In this document: positions 23,699 through 30,550 of the stretch, in pieces
How positions within the stretch are numbered: position 1 is the stretch's first letter
Layout: each line of letters opens with the position of its first letter
Origin: Sulfurimonas gotlandica GD1
Lineage (GTDB): Bacteria > Campylobacterota > Campylobacteria > Campylobacterales > Sulfurimonadaceae
DNA length: 64,000 bases
Assembly (NCBI RefSeq): GCF_000242915.1
Contig: NZ_AFRZ01000001.1
Coordinates: forward strand, 1,426,001-1,490,000
Direction of reading: 5' to 3'
Made by a program: the position numbers and the translations under genes
Notes under the pieces: generated by a model
What the model was told of the DNA's origin: nothing
Database searches by the model: none
What the model saw: only the letters and a program-made list of their open reading frames with translations

Positions 23699-24904
23699 AT
23701 GGATAAGACTTCCAACCATATTAGAAACATACTGCATGGCTTTTTTCTCACTATCGGTACTACGATAGCTGAGCCTTCTACTATCTTGCCTCTTATAGTT
23801 AACTACTTTGGTGGTAGCTCGATGCTGGTTGGTTTTTTTGCAGCTCTGCTTCGTGGTGGTGCTATCGTGGTTCAACTATTTGCAGCGTTTCAGGCACAGA
23901 GTTACTCTCTTATGTTGCCTTACCTTAGACGTGTATTTATAGCTAGGTTTTTTGCATGGTTTTTTATCGGTGTGGCTATCATACTCTTTGGAGAGAACTC
24001 TCCGAACTTGACACTTTTCTCCATCGGTATCGGTCTTTTCATCTTCTCTTTTAGTGCAGGATTCGGGGCGATTTATTTTAAAGATATTATAGGCAAGATA
24101 TTTTCTCATAAGTTCCGTGGAAAGACTATGGCTTATAGACAGTTTTTCAGTGGGGCAGGTGGACTTCTTAGTGGAGCTTTGGCTGGTTGGATTATTCATA
24201 CTTTTGAAGCACCATACAGTTATGGATATCTCTTTATCATCAGTTCATTTATCATGGGCTTTGGCTATCTATCTTTTGGAACTATCGATGAGCCTGTAAA
24301 AGAAGAAGTAGCTAAGAGAGAGAACTCTTTTAAAAAGTTTCTTCATAACTCTTGGATAACTCTTCAAGGTGACAAAGCCTTGCAAATACAGCTAAAGACT
24401 TTTCTTTTAGCCTATGCTTATCTTATTGCGCTTCCTTTTATCATCCTAGATGCACAGACTAAAATAGAGCTTGATGGTGTTGCTATCGGTAGTCTTATCA
24501 CTACACAGATGGTAGGTGCTATGCTTAGTAACTTTTTGTGGGGAAGACTTAGCGGACGTGGGTTAAACAAACTGACTGCAAACATCTCTATATCTTTGCA
24601 GATTATCGCTATCTTGGTAGCGTTTAATGCGTCTTCACTTTATGAGTATATGGCAGTCTTTTTTATGGTCGGTGCAGCTCTTGATGGAAACCGCATCGCA
24701 TCTGGAAACCTTATACTCTCTATTGCACCTGCCCAAATGAGACCTGTTTATGTAGCTCTTCATATCAATGTTGTTTCGTTTGGATTGTTTTTCTCTATAG
24801 TAGGGGGAGTAATTTTACACTTTTTTAGTTACACAGTACTCTATAGCACTGCATCTGCAATGCTACTTTTGTCGTTATACTATTCTTTTAAGCTAAAAGA
24901 TTAG
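23699..24904 (+). CDS. Major facilitator superfamily transporter
   Basis: A 401-residue integral membrane protein with about 12 spans and a central basic loop (about 195-220, KEEVAKRENSFKK). The loop between spans 2 and 3 lacks a textbook GxxxDRxGRR motif, so the substrate class cannot be named. Conserved-looking charged and polar patches include SHKFRGKTMAYRQF and GRLSGRGLNK. It is a single gene; its stop is followed by the small hairpin at 24904-24918 and a convergent gene. Substrate unknown. Confidence 0.8.
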   Translation: MDKTSNHIRNILHGFFLTIGTTIAEPSTILPLIVNYFGGSSMLVGFFAALLRGGAIVVQLFAAFQAQSYSLMLPYLRRVFIARFFAWFFIGVAIILFGENSPNLTLFSIGIGLFIFSFSAGFGAIYFKDIIGKIFSHKFRGKTMAYRQFFSGAGGLLSGALAGWIIHTFEAPYSYGYLFIISSFIMGFGYLSFGTIDEPVKEEVAKRENSFKKFLHNSWITLQGDKALQIQLKTFLLAYAYLIALPFIILDAQTKIELDGVAIGSLITTQMVGAMLSNFLWGRLSGRGLNKLTANISISLQIIAILVAFNASSLYEYMAVFFMVGAALDGNRIASGNLILSIAPAQMRPVYVALHINVVSFGLFFSIVGGVILHFFSYTVLYSTASAMLLLSLYYSFKLKD

Positions 24905-24910
24905 CATCTA

Positions 24911-25288
24911 CTAGATGCCGTAAAAGTTTTTAAGAAAAGTTCTTTCTTTCTCTGTTTCGATAAATATTTTTACAACAGTCTGGTTGTTATCACCTAGAAT
25001 GATTGCATCATTATCTTTTATTACTATGTGATTTTTCCCCCACTCTTTGTTAAGCTCGTCTAAACGGTGAAGAACTTCAGCCGCACTTGGTTTTTCTTTT
25101 ATACCAGTTTGAGAGTTTATGATAGTAAGTCCACCGATTCTCTTTTCCAGTTTGTATGGACTATATACTTTAATAGCTTTGTATATTCTCTCTTCTTTAT
25201 CTTGTGGCATTGCTCTTTGCATTGACAGTATTCCTAATACTAAAAATCCAAAAAGTAGTCCAAATATTAACCCTTTTTTAACGCTCAT
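24911..25288 (-). CDS. Uncharacterised membrane-anchored protein next to the precorrin-2 dehydrogenase gene
   Basis: A 125-residue protein with one N-terminal membrane segment (about 7-23) and a soluble domain rich in charged residues, with an ADEVLHRL-like helix (AAEVLHRLDELNKEW) and a beta-rich C-terminus. It overlaps the end of the precorrin-2 dehydrogenase gene by four bases and so is translationally coupled to it. I do not recognise a domain. A link to siroheme or heme d1 metabolism is inferred only from the operon. Confidence 0.65.
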   Translation of the reverse strand: MSVKKGLIFGLLFGFLVLGILSMQRAMPQDKEERIYKAIKVYSPYKLEKRIGGLTIINSQTGIKEKPSAAEVLHRLDELNKEWGKNHIVIKDNDAIILGDNNQTVVKIFIETEKERTFLKNFYGI

Positions 25289-25854
25289 CTATTGCTCCAT
25301 GATTTAATATAATCTTCTGCTTTTTTATCAAGCATCTTCATTCTCTCTTTTCCCTTAGGAAGTGTGCGACGTAGGTCTTTCATCTCTTTTAAAAACTCGC
25401 TTATTCCAGTTGGAATAAGGTTTTGTAGATATATTCTTAGGTGCTTAGCCATCGCAGGAGAAGCACCAGATGTTGATATGGCGATTGTAAGGTCATCTTT
25501 TTTTACATAAGATGGAAAAATAAAGTCGCAGTAGTCCACAGAGTCAACAGAGTTACAAAGACAGTTATACTGTTTTGACTCAGCAAATATTTCTGCTTGA
25601 AGAGGAATATCATCAACTGCTACTATAACAACTGCATACTCTTTTATATCGCCGACTTTATAAGCTCTTTGCTCAAAACTTAAGTTGTTGTTTTTTATAC
25701 CTTTTGCCATGTCGTCTGAAAGATCAAGTGCAATAACTGAGATGTCTTTAGTAAAATCTAAAAGATGGTCTAGTTTTTCGTAAGCTATATAGCCACCACC
25801 GACTATAAGAATTTTTTTATTGTCTAGTTTTAAAAAAGCTGGAAAATAAGCCAT
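25285..25854 (-). CDS. Precorrin-2 dehydrogenase / sirohydrochlorin ferrochelatase (CysG N-domain, Met8 type)
   Basis: A 189-residue protein that oxidises precorrin-2 to sirohydrochlorin and may insert iron to give siroheme. The Rossmann motif ILIVGGGYIAYEK and the ISTSGASPAMAKHLR segment are those of the Met8/CysG-N family. I start at the Met of MAYFPAFLKL (25854) and not at 25881: this is where homologues begin, and the FNR-type promoter at 25909-25922 would start transcription near 25874, after the upstream ATG. Siroheme is the precursor of heme d1, so with the divergent siroheme decarboxylase this gene links nirE to nirJ. Confidence 0.88.
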   Translation of the reverse strand: MAYFPAFLKLDNKKILIVGGGYIAYEKLDHLLDFTKDISVIALDLSDDMAKGIKNNNLSFEQRAYKVGDIKEYAVVIVAVDDIPLQAEIFAESKQYNCLCNSVDSVDYCDFIFPSYVKKDDLTIAISTSGASPAMAKHLRIYLQNLIPTGISEFLKEMKDLRRTLPKGKERMKMLDKKAEDYIKSWSNR

Positions 25855-25879
25855 GTGTCTCTTTCGTATTTTTGTTGAC

Positions 25880-25950
25880 ATAATAGCATAATCTCGAAAA
25901 TGACAAACTTGATGTACATCAACAGATATTAATTTAAATTAGATTACAAT
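25880..25950. promoter_or_regulatory. Divergent FNR/DNR-type promoter pair
   Basis: TTGATGTACATCAA (25909-25922) is a perfect symmetric site. On the plus strand TACAAT at 25945-25950 is a -10 at class II distance, and on the minus strand TATTAT (25885-25880) is a -10 at the same distance. One bound dimer could therefore activate both the precorrin-2 dehydrogenase gene and nirDL. Confidence 0.7.
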
Positions 25951-25983
25951 CTTCAAACAAAATAATCCATAAAGAATGTAAAT

Positions 25984-26991
25984 ATGAAAGATGAAATACT
26001 ATCTAGAATACAGAAGAAGTTCCCTTTAGTTGCAAAACCTTTTCAAGTTATTGCTGATGAGTTAGGTATGAGTGAAGATGAAGTTTTAGAAATTCTTCAA
26101 GAGCAGAAAAAAGGCAATATCATTCGCCAGACATCTGCCATATTTGATACAAAAAGATTGGGTTATAAATCTTCTTTAGTAGCGTTTAAAGTCGCTCCAG
26201 AGAAGATAAGCGCCGCGGTTAAGATCATTAACTCGCATCCTGGAATCTCTCATAACTATGAGAGAAACCACGATTTTAACATCTGGTTTACTCTTGGTGT
26301 TGCACCTGACTCTAAACTAGGACTTGACAGAACAGTTGAGATACTTGCAGAGCTTACAGAGGCAGATGACTACATTATGCTTCCAACTCTTAAACTTTTC
26401 AAAATTAATGTTAAGTTAAACACTACTGGAAAAGATGATAAAAAAGAGGAAGTTAAAAAAGTTGTTCACACTGAGATAGAGATGACACCTCTTCATCATG
26501 CAATTGTTCGTACTGCTCAGTATGATATAGACATGGTAAGCGAGCCTTTCAAAAAGATTATTGATGAACTGAATATTGATTATGATAAATTTTTCTCAAT
26601 ACTTCAAGAGCTTCAAGAAGCTGGAATCATGAGAAGATTTGCATCTATACTTAATCATAGAAAAGCCGGCTTTAATGCTAACGCTATGGTTGTTTGGGAT
26701 GTAGATGAGACAAATGGTGAAGACATTGGGGCAACTGCTGCTGCATTTAGTGCTGTAAGTCACTGTTACTTACGTCCTAAATATGCAAACTGGCCTTACA
26801 ACCTTTTTACAATGGTTCATGGAAAAACTAAAGAAGAGACAAACAGCATCATCGCTGAGATGGCTACTGAGATAGAAGCTAAATCACATATGCCTCTTTA
26901 CAGTTCTAGAGAGTTTAAAAAGATACGAATTGAGTACTTTACACCGGCTATTGAAGCTTGGGAATCAGAGTACGGGAGACTAGAAGCATAA
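25984..26991 (+). CDS. nirDL: Fused siroheme decarboxylase NirDL (two Lrp/AsnC-like halves)
   Basis: A 335-residue protein made of two related halves (about 1-150 and 165-335). Each has an AsnC-like winged helix followed by an RAM-like domain. The first half carries ISHNYERNHDFNIWFTL, the second SHCYLRPKYANWPYNLFTMVHG; these correspond to the heme-precursor-binding and catalytic segments of NirD/NirG- and NirL/NirH-type subunits. The complex decarboxylates siroheme to didecarboxysiroheme, the substrate of NirJ. In many denitrifiers the subunits are separate genes; here they are fused. Despite the HTH-like fold it is an enzyme, not a regulator. It has its own FNR-type promoter. Confidence 0.9.
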   Translation: MKDEILSRIQKKFPLVAKPFQVIADELGMSEDEVLEILQEQKKGNIIRQTSAIFDTKRLGYKSSLVAFKVAPEKISAAVKIINSHPGISHNYERNHDFNIWFTLGVAPDSKLGLDRTVEILAELTEADDYIMLPTLKLFKINVKLNTTGKDDKKEEVKKVVHTEIEMTPLHHAIVRTAQYDIDMVSEPFKKIIDELNIDYDKFFSILQELQEAGIMRRFASILNHRKAGFNANAMVVWDVDETNGEDIGATAAAFSAVSHCYLRPKYANWPYNLFTMVHGKTKEETNSIIAEMATEIEAKSHMPLYSSREFKKIRIEYFTPAIEAWESEYGRLEA

Positions 26992-27374
26992 TGGAACTTT
27001 TTTTTGAACTAGAAATAGTATATATAATTATAGGAATTTTTATACTTGCTGTTACAGCTGTTGTAACAACAAGAGAGTTTATGCCTAAAGTTGCTTTTAT
27101 GCGCGGGATGATAAGTGTAGTTATGCTTCTTGCTACTATGATTTCAGTACACTACTTCATGACTACTTCTCGTATGGCAGGGGTAAAAGAGATCTTTAAC
27201 AATGGCGAAACTATCATCTGTGAAAATAAGATGCGTAGAACAATCTCAAGGTCAGTTCTTCTTTCTAAGGAATTAGGTTGGAGACTTGATGGTGATAAAT
27301 TTAAAAATGACGATTATGAAAGAGACTTCCATTCTTCAAGATGTATAGAATTTGACGGGATAGTACCTAAGTAG
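26991..27374 (+). CDS. Membrane protein coupled to nirDL
   Basis: A 127-residue protein whose ATG overlaps the nirDL stop (TAATG), so it is translationally coupled. Two membrane spans are seen (about 9-29 and 42-60), followed by a soluble domain of about 65 residues with two cysteines (IICENK and SSRCIEF) that might pair in the periplasm. I do not recognise a family. Its position suggests a role in heme d1 or nitrite respiration, but this is inference. Confidence 0.7.
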   Translation: MELFFELEIVYIIIGIFILAVTAVVTTREFMPKVAFMRGMISVVMLLATMISVHYFMTTSRMAGVKEIFNNGETIICENKMRRTISRSVLLSKELGWRLDGDKFKNDDYERDFHSSRCIEFDGIVPK

Positions 27375-27545
27375 ATGCTAGCTATATTAAAACGTTACTC
27401 TTTAGCACTTCTGTTTCTTCTTATTGTTGTAGTTTTAATGCTCGCTGGAACTATGGGTGTTATGAGTTTTGGAGATAAGATGCTTAAAGATTCAGGTGTT
27501 GAGATGGAACCGATGAAACCAAGAGGAGAAGATTTAACCAGATGA
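27375..27545 (+). CDS. 56-residue single-span membrane protein
   Basis: A short complete gene: ATG right after the preceding TAG, TGA at 27543-27545. The product begins MLAILKRYSL, has one strongly hydrophobic span (about residues 9-31) and a short soluble tail with several Met and charged residues (MLKDSGVEMEPMKPRGEDL). Its stop overlaps the start of the next gene (ATGA), so the small genes here form one tightly coupled set. No family recognised. It is too short for most gene finders. Confidence 0.7.
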   Translation: MLAILKRYSLALLFLLIVVVLMLAGTMGVMSFGDKMLKDSGVEMEPMKPRGEDLTR

Positions 27546-27835
27546 GTTTGAGTATTATACTAACTGTTGGAATAATTTTAAGTATTGCTTTTCATTTTGT
27601 AGGTGTTTATGCAGAGGCAAAAAAGACTGTTTGGATTATGATAGTTCTTATGTGGGCAGGATCAATAAATATTGCTATGAGTGAGATAAAACCTGTTGGA
27701 TATGAAGATATCAAAAAGATGAAGGGTCAGTTTGCTGACACGGATCAGTTAATAGAAGAAGCTGGTGATGAAGTCTCTGTATATGAGATGCTGGGCATCA
27801 AAAAAAGTTATCAGATAAATAATCCTAAAAAATGA
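27542..27835 (+). CDS. 97-residue membrane protein
   Basis: Two hydrophobic spans (about 4-22 and 29-45) precede a 50-residue soluble acidic tail (DADTDQLIEEAGDE-like composition). It overlaps both neighbours by four bases (ATGA junctions). It is the fourth gene in the nirDL operon. I do not recognise a domain. The tail ends with a basic stretch, NNPKK. Confidence 0.68.
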   Translation: MSLSIILTVGIILSIAFHFVGVYAEAKKTVWIMIVLMWAGSINIAMSEIKPVGYEDIKKMKGQFADTDQLIEEAGDEVSVYEMLGIKKSYQINNPKK

Positions 27836-28527
27836 TAGACAAAAAGAGTGTCGGGATTGTAGGCTGTGGCTGGCTTGGTAAACCACTAGCCGAGACTCTC
27901 TCTGACGCTTTTAATGTAGAGTGTTTCTCAAGAGAGACAACTAGTGATGACTCTTCATTTTGGCATCGTGATACCATCATCGTTGCCATAAATACAAAAG
28001 ACAACTACCTTGCTACACTTCAAAAAATTGCAACACTTGCATCTGCGTCTTCAAATATCATACTAATGAGTTCTATCTCTGTATATAGAGAGTTTGACAC
28101 AGAGGTAGATGAGAGTGCAGTTATAACACAAATAGGACGACAGAAAGAAGCTGAAGAGCTGATGCAAAAGCTACGTGAGAAGTTAGTCATTCTACGTCTT
28201 GGCGGTCTCATGGGTGAAGACAGGATTTCTGGAAAGTGGAAGAGTGTATCTGCTTTTACTGATGGTGAGGTAAACTACATACGTCGTGATGATGTTATAG
28301 ACATTACTAAAAAGATTTTAGAATATGATGTTAAAAATGGTATTTTCAATCTCGTAGCACCACTGCATCCGCTCCGCTCAGAAGTACACAAAAAAAACTC
28401 TAAGACTTTTGGTCTTGAACTTGGAACTTTTCAAGGCAAAACTTCTAGAGTTGTTTCCTCGGATGCAATAGTCAAAAAGCTCAACTATACTTTTTTGCAT
28501 CCAGACCCTTTAGAGTTTTGGAACTAG
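27832..28527 (+). CDS. NAD(P)-binding Rossmann-fold protein, epimerase-like
   Basis: A 231-residue protein with a GCGWLGKPLAETL dinucleotide-binding motif at residues 11-23, like the YeeZ group of NAD-dependent epimerase/dehydratase-like proteins. MSSISVYREF and a later LRLGGLMG segment match the extended SDR pattern in shortened form; the canonical YxxxK is not evident. The reaction is unknown. It overlaps the 97-aa gene by four bases and is the last gene of the nirDL transcript, but it may be an unrelated passenger. Confidence 0.75.
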   Translation: MIDKKSVGIVGCGWLGKPLAETLSDAFNVECFSRETTSDDSSFWHRDTIIVAINTKDNYLATLQKIATLASASSNIILMSSISVYREFDTEVDESAVITQIGRQKEAEELMQKLREKLVILRLGGLMGEDRISGKWKSVSAFTDGEVNYIRRDDVIDITKKILEYDVKNGIFNLVAPLHPLRSEVHKKNSKTFGLELGTFQGKTSRVVSSDAIVKKLNYTFLHPDPLEFWN

Positions 28528-28549
28528 TATTTCCCTAATTTATTTCTCT

Positions 28550-29257
28550 TTAGAGTGGTACTTCAAATAACATAAGATGTGCGTCAGCCAATGCTTTTAT
28601 CGTGTAAGACTTTTTGTCTGTGATTTGAATTTCATCTCTTTTATTAAGCTCATTACCAGCTATCTCTATACTTCCATCAACTACAAAAAGTAATCGACCT
28701 TTTCCATCACTTGGAGTTGATAACTCTATAGTTACTCCAGACTTAAGTTTAGTAGTAGAGATCAAAGCATCTTGTCTCATCTTAATAGAATGTTCTCTTG
28801 CATCTCCAGATGCCAATACTACCCAGTGATTTGTCTGTTCAATAGTATTAAAATCACGTTGGTCATATAAAGGTTCTCCGCCTTTTTGATTAGGATGTAT
28901 CCATATTTGAAACAACTCTGTAGTTTCACTTTGAGATGGATTGTATTCGGAATGGCGAACTCCTGAACCAGCACTCATATACTGTATTTCTCCCTCATTT
29001 ATAACTCCATGATTACCTTGTGAATCACTATGCTCCAAAGAACCTTTAGTTACAACAGAGATAATCTCCATCTCTTTATGTGGATGCATTGGAAAACCTT
29101 TTCCTGCTTCTATTATGTCATCATTTATGACTCTAAGTGCTCCAAACCCCATACGCTCGGGATGGTAATACTCCGCAAATGAAAAACTAAAACGACTGTG
29201 TAGCCAGCCATGTTCAGCGATACCTCTTTGAGTGGCTCTATGAATAGTAGGAAGCAT
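28550..29257 (-). CDS. Pirin-family bicupin
   Basis: A 235-residue pirin. The N-terminal cupin has the metal-binding HPHKEMEIIS motif and a later SGVRHSEYN, giving the His/His/His/Glu iron site of the family; the C-terminal cupin is degenerate, as usual. Bacterial pirins act as quercetinases or redox sensors in different species, so the role here is open. The ATG has a GGAGAT site. The gene lies 24 bases downstream of the MerR-like regulator on the same strand, so the two probably share a transcript. Confidence 0.88.
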   Translation of the reverse strand: MLPTIHRATQRGIAEHGWLHSRFSFSFAEYYHPERMGFGALRVINDDIIEAGKGFPMHPHKEMEIISVVTKGSLEHSDSQGNHGVINEGEIQYMSAGSGVRHSEYNPSQSETTELFQIWIHPNQKGGEPLYDQRDFNTIEQTNHWVVLASGDAREHSIKMRQDALISTTKLKSGVTIELSTPSDGKGRLLFVVDGSIEIAGNELNKRDEIQITDKKSYTIKALADAHLMLFEVPL

Positions 29258-29281
29258 ATTATCTCCTTTTACTTTATAAGG

Positions 29282-29620
29282 CTAAAAATCAATCTCTTCA
29301 ACATCTTGACTTGAGATGGAGGCCATCTTCGTTTCAAGTATTTCTAAAAATTCATTTTTGTGTGAATCATCCATATTTTTATGAAACATATCCAGTATAT
29401 ATAAAATTCCATTAGCATTGATTTTTTTTACACTTGCTAAATAATGTGTAAATGCAATCAGCTTTATATCGTTAATAGAATATTGTTTTTTGGCAGATTC
29501 TTTCTTGGGAAGTAAGCCTTTTTCTTCGTATATTTTCAGTGTTCTAACCTTAGCACTTAGTAATTCAGCTATGCTGCTAAGTGGTAGAATATCTATATTA
29601 TTGTCTAAAAGTGCCATCAT
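29282..29620 (-). CDS. MerR-like transcriptional regulator
   Basis: A 112-residue protein with a MerR-type winged helix at about residues 14-60: the LPLSSIAELLSAKVRTLKIYEEKGLLP segment and the YSINDIKLIAFTHYL segment follow the family pattern. The usual long dimerisation helix is shortened and no effector-binding cysteine cluster is present, so it is closer to HspR-like members than to metal sensors. It is divergent from proB-putA-putP with two inverted repeats between them, so it probably controls that operon. Start could be the first or second of two adjacent Met codons. Confidence 0.75.
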   Translation of the reverse strand: MMALLDNNIDILPLSSIAELLSAKVRTLKIYEEKGLLPKKESAKKQYSINDIKLIAFTHYLASVKKINANGILYILDMFHKNMDDSHKNEFLEILETKMASISSQDVEEIDF

Positions 29621-29640
29621 TTCTCTTTATATTTTTTATA

Positions 29641-29695
29641 TTATGTGATAATATTATACATAAATAATGTTTATATTTTACATGTATAATGTAAA
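29641..29695. promoter_or_regulatory. Two inverted repeats between the MerR-like gene and proB
   Basis: TTATGT-N11-ACATAA at 29641-29663 and TTTACAT-N5-ATGTAAA at 29677-29695. Both share the ATGT/ACAT core and lie in the 131-base divergent promoter region. They are candidate operators for the MerR-like protein encoded at 29282-29620. Confidence 0.5.
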
Positions 29696-29751
29696 TCAAA
29701 GGAGTTTTTAGATAAATTGAATTAACTAAAATTTAGGAAAAATAATTATTT

Positions 29752-30543
29752 ATGAGTATAGAAAACAATAAACAAAGAATTGTAATAAAAGTTGGAAGTG
29801 CAGTATTAACTGAGAATAATCAAATAGCAAAAGAGCGTATGAGGAACCTTGTACAGTTTATAGCTGAATTGAGTAATCTTTATGATGTTGTCTTAGTAAC
29901 ATCAGGAGCTGTAGCTGCTGGATACTCTGCTTTAAAACTAGATAAGCGTAAACAAATTGGTAAAAAAGCTCTCGCAGCAGCAGGACAGCCAATATTAATG
30001 ACTAGTTACAAAAAGAAATTTGATGTTTATAAAATTGATACAGCTCAAATACTGCTTACTGAAGATGATTTTGACTCTAGAAAACGCACACATATGTTTC
30101 AGGAGATTATTAATGCCCATCTGGAAAATGACATATTACCTATAGTAAACGAAAATGATATAACTTCGACTCCTGAACAGCTTTTTGGTGATAATGACCA
30201 ACTCTCAGCAAGTGTGGCAATTGCTATAGGCGCAGATATTTTAGTTATTTTAAGTGATATCAATGGATATTATGATTCAAATCCTAAAAAAAAGTATGAT
30301 GCAAAACTTAGAAAAATCGTAAATAAACTTACAGCAGAAGAGTTAGAAGATGCCTCAACTCCAAACAATGAGTTTGCAACAGGCGGCATCGTCACAAAAC
30401 TACTAGCAGCTAACCTTATGATGAAAAAAGGAAGAGAGATGCTTTTATGTAATGGATTTGATCTTTCAGCAGCAAGTGACTATCTAATAAAAGGTGAGCA
30501 TACTGAATGTACACTCTTTACTACAAAAGTCCCAGAGATTTAA
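29752..30543 (+). CDS. proB: Glutamate 5-kinase, short form
   Basis: A 263-residue kinase of the amino-acid kinase fold: IVIKVGSAVLT at the N-terminus, LVTSGAVAAGYSAL, the NENDITSTPEQLFGDNDQLSA active-site segment and GTGGI-like FATGGIVTKLLAA. It phosphorylates glutamate in the first step of proline synthesis. The C-terminal PUA domain of the E. coli enzyme is absent, as in other short forms. It is odd that a biosynthetic kinase leads an operon with PutA and PutP, which break down and import proline. Confidence 0.85.
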   Translation: MSIENNKQRIVIKVGSAVLTENNQIAKERMRNLVQFIAELSNLYDVVLVTSGAVAAGYSALKLDKRKQIGKKALAAAGQPILMTSYKKKFDVYKIDTAQILLTEDDFDSRKRTHMFQEIINAHLENDILPIVNENDITSTPEQLFGDNDQLSASVAIAIGADILVILSDINGYYDSNPKKKYDAKLRKIVNKLTAEELEDASTPNNEFATGGIVTKLLAANLMMKKGREMLLCNGFDLSAASDYLIKGEHTECTLFTTKVPEI

Positions 30544-30550
30544 GTTAAGT

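Noticed and set aside
23609-24299. Long frames on both strands over the MFS gene
   Set aside because: They are shadows in other frames of a clear membrane transporter gene and have no ribosome sites or domain features.
25984-26991. Reading the AsnC-like protein as a transcription factor
   Set aside because: Two fused halves with siroheme decarboxylase motifs and the heme d1 context make an enzyme much more likely.
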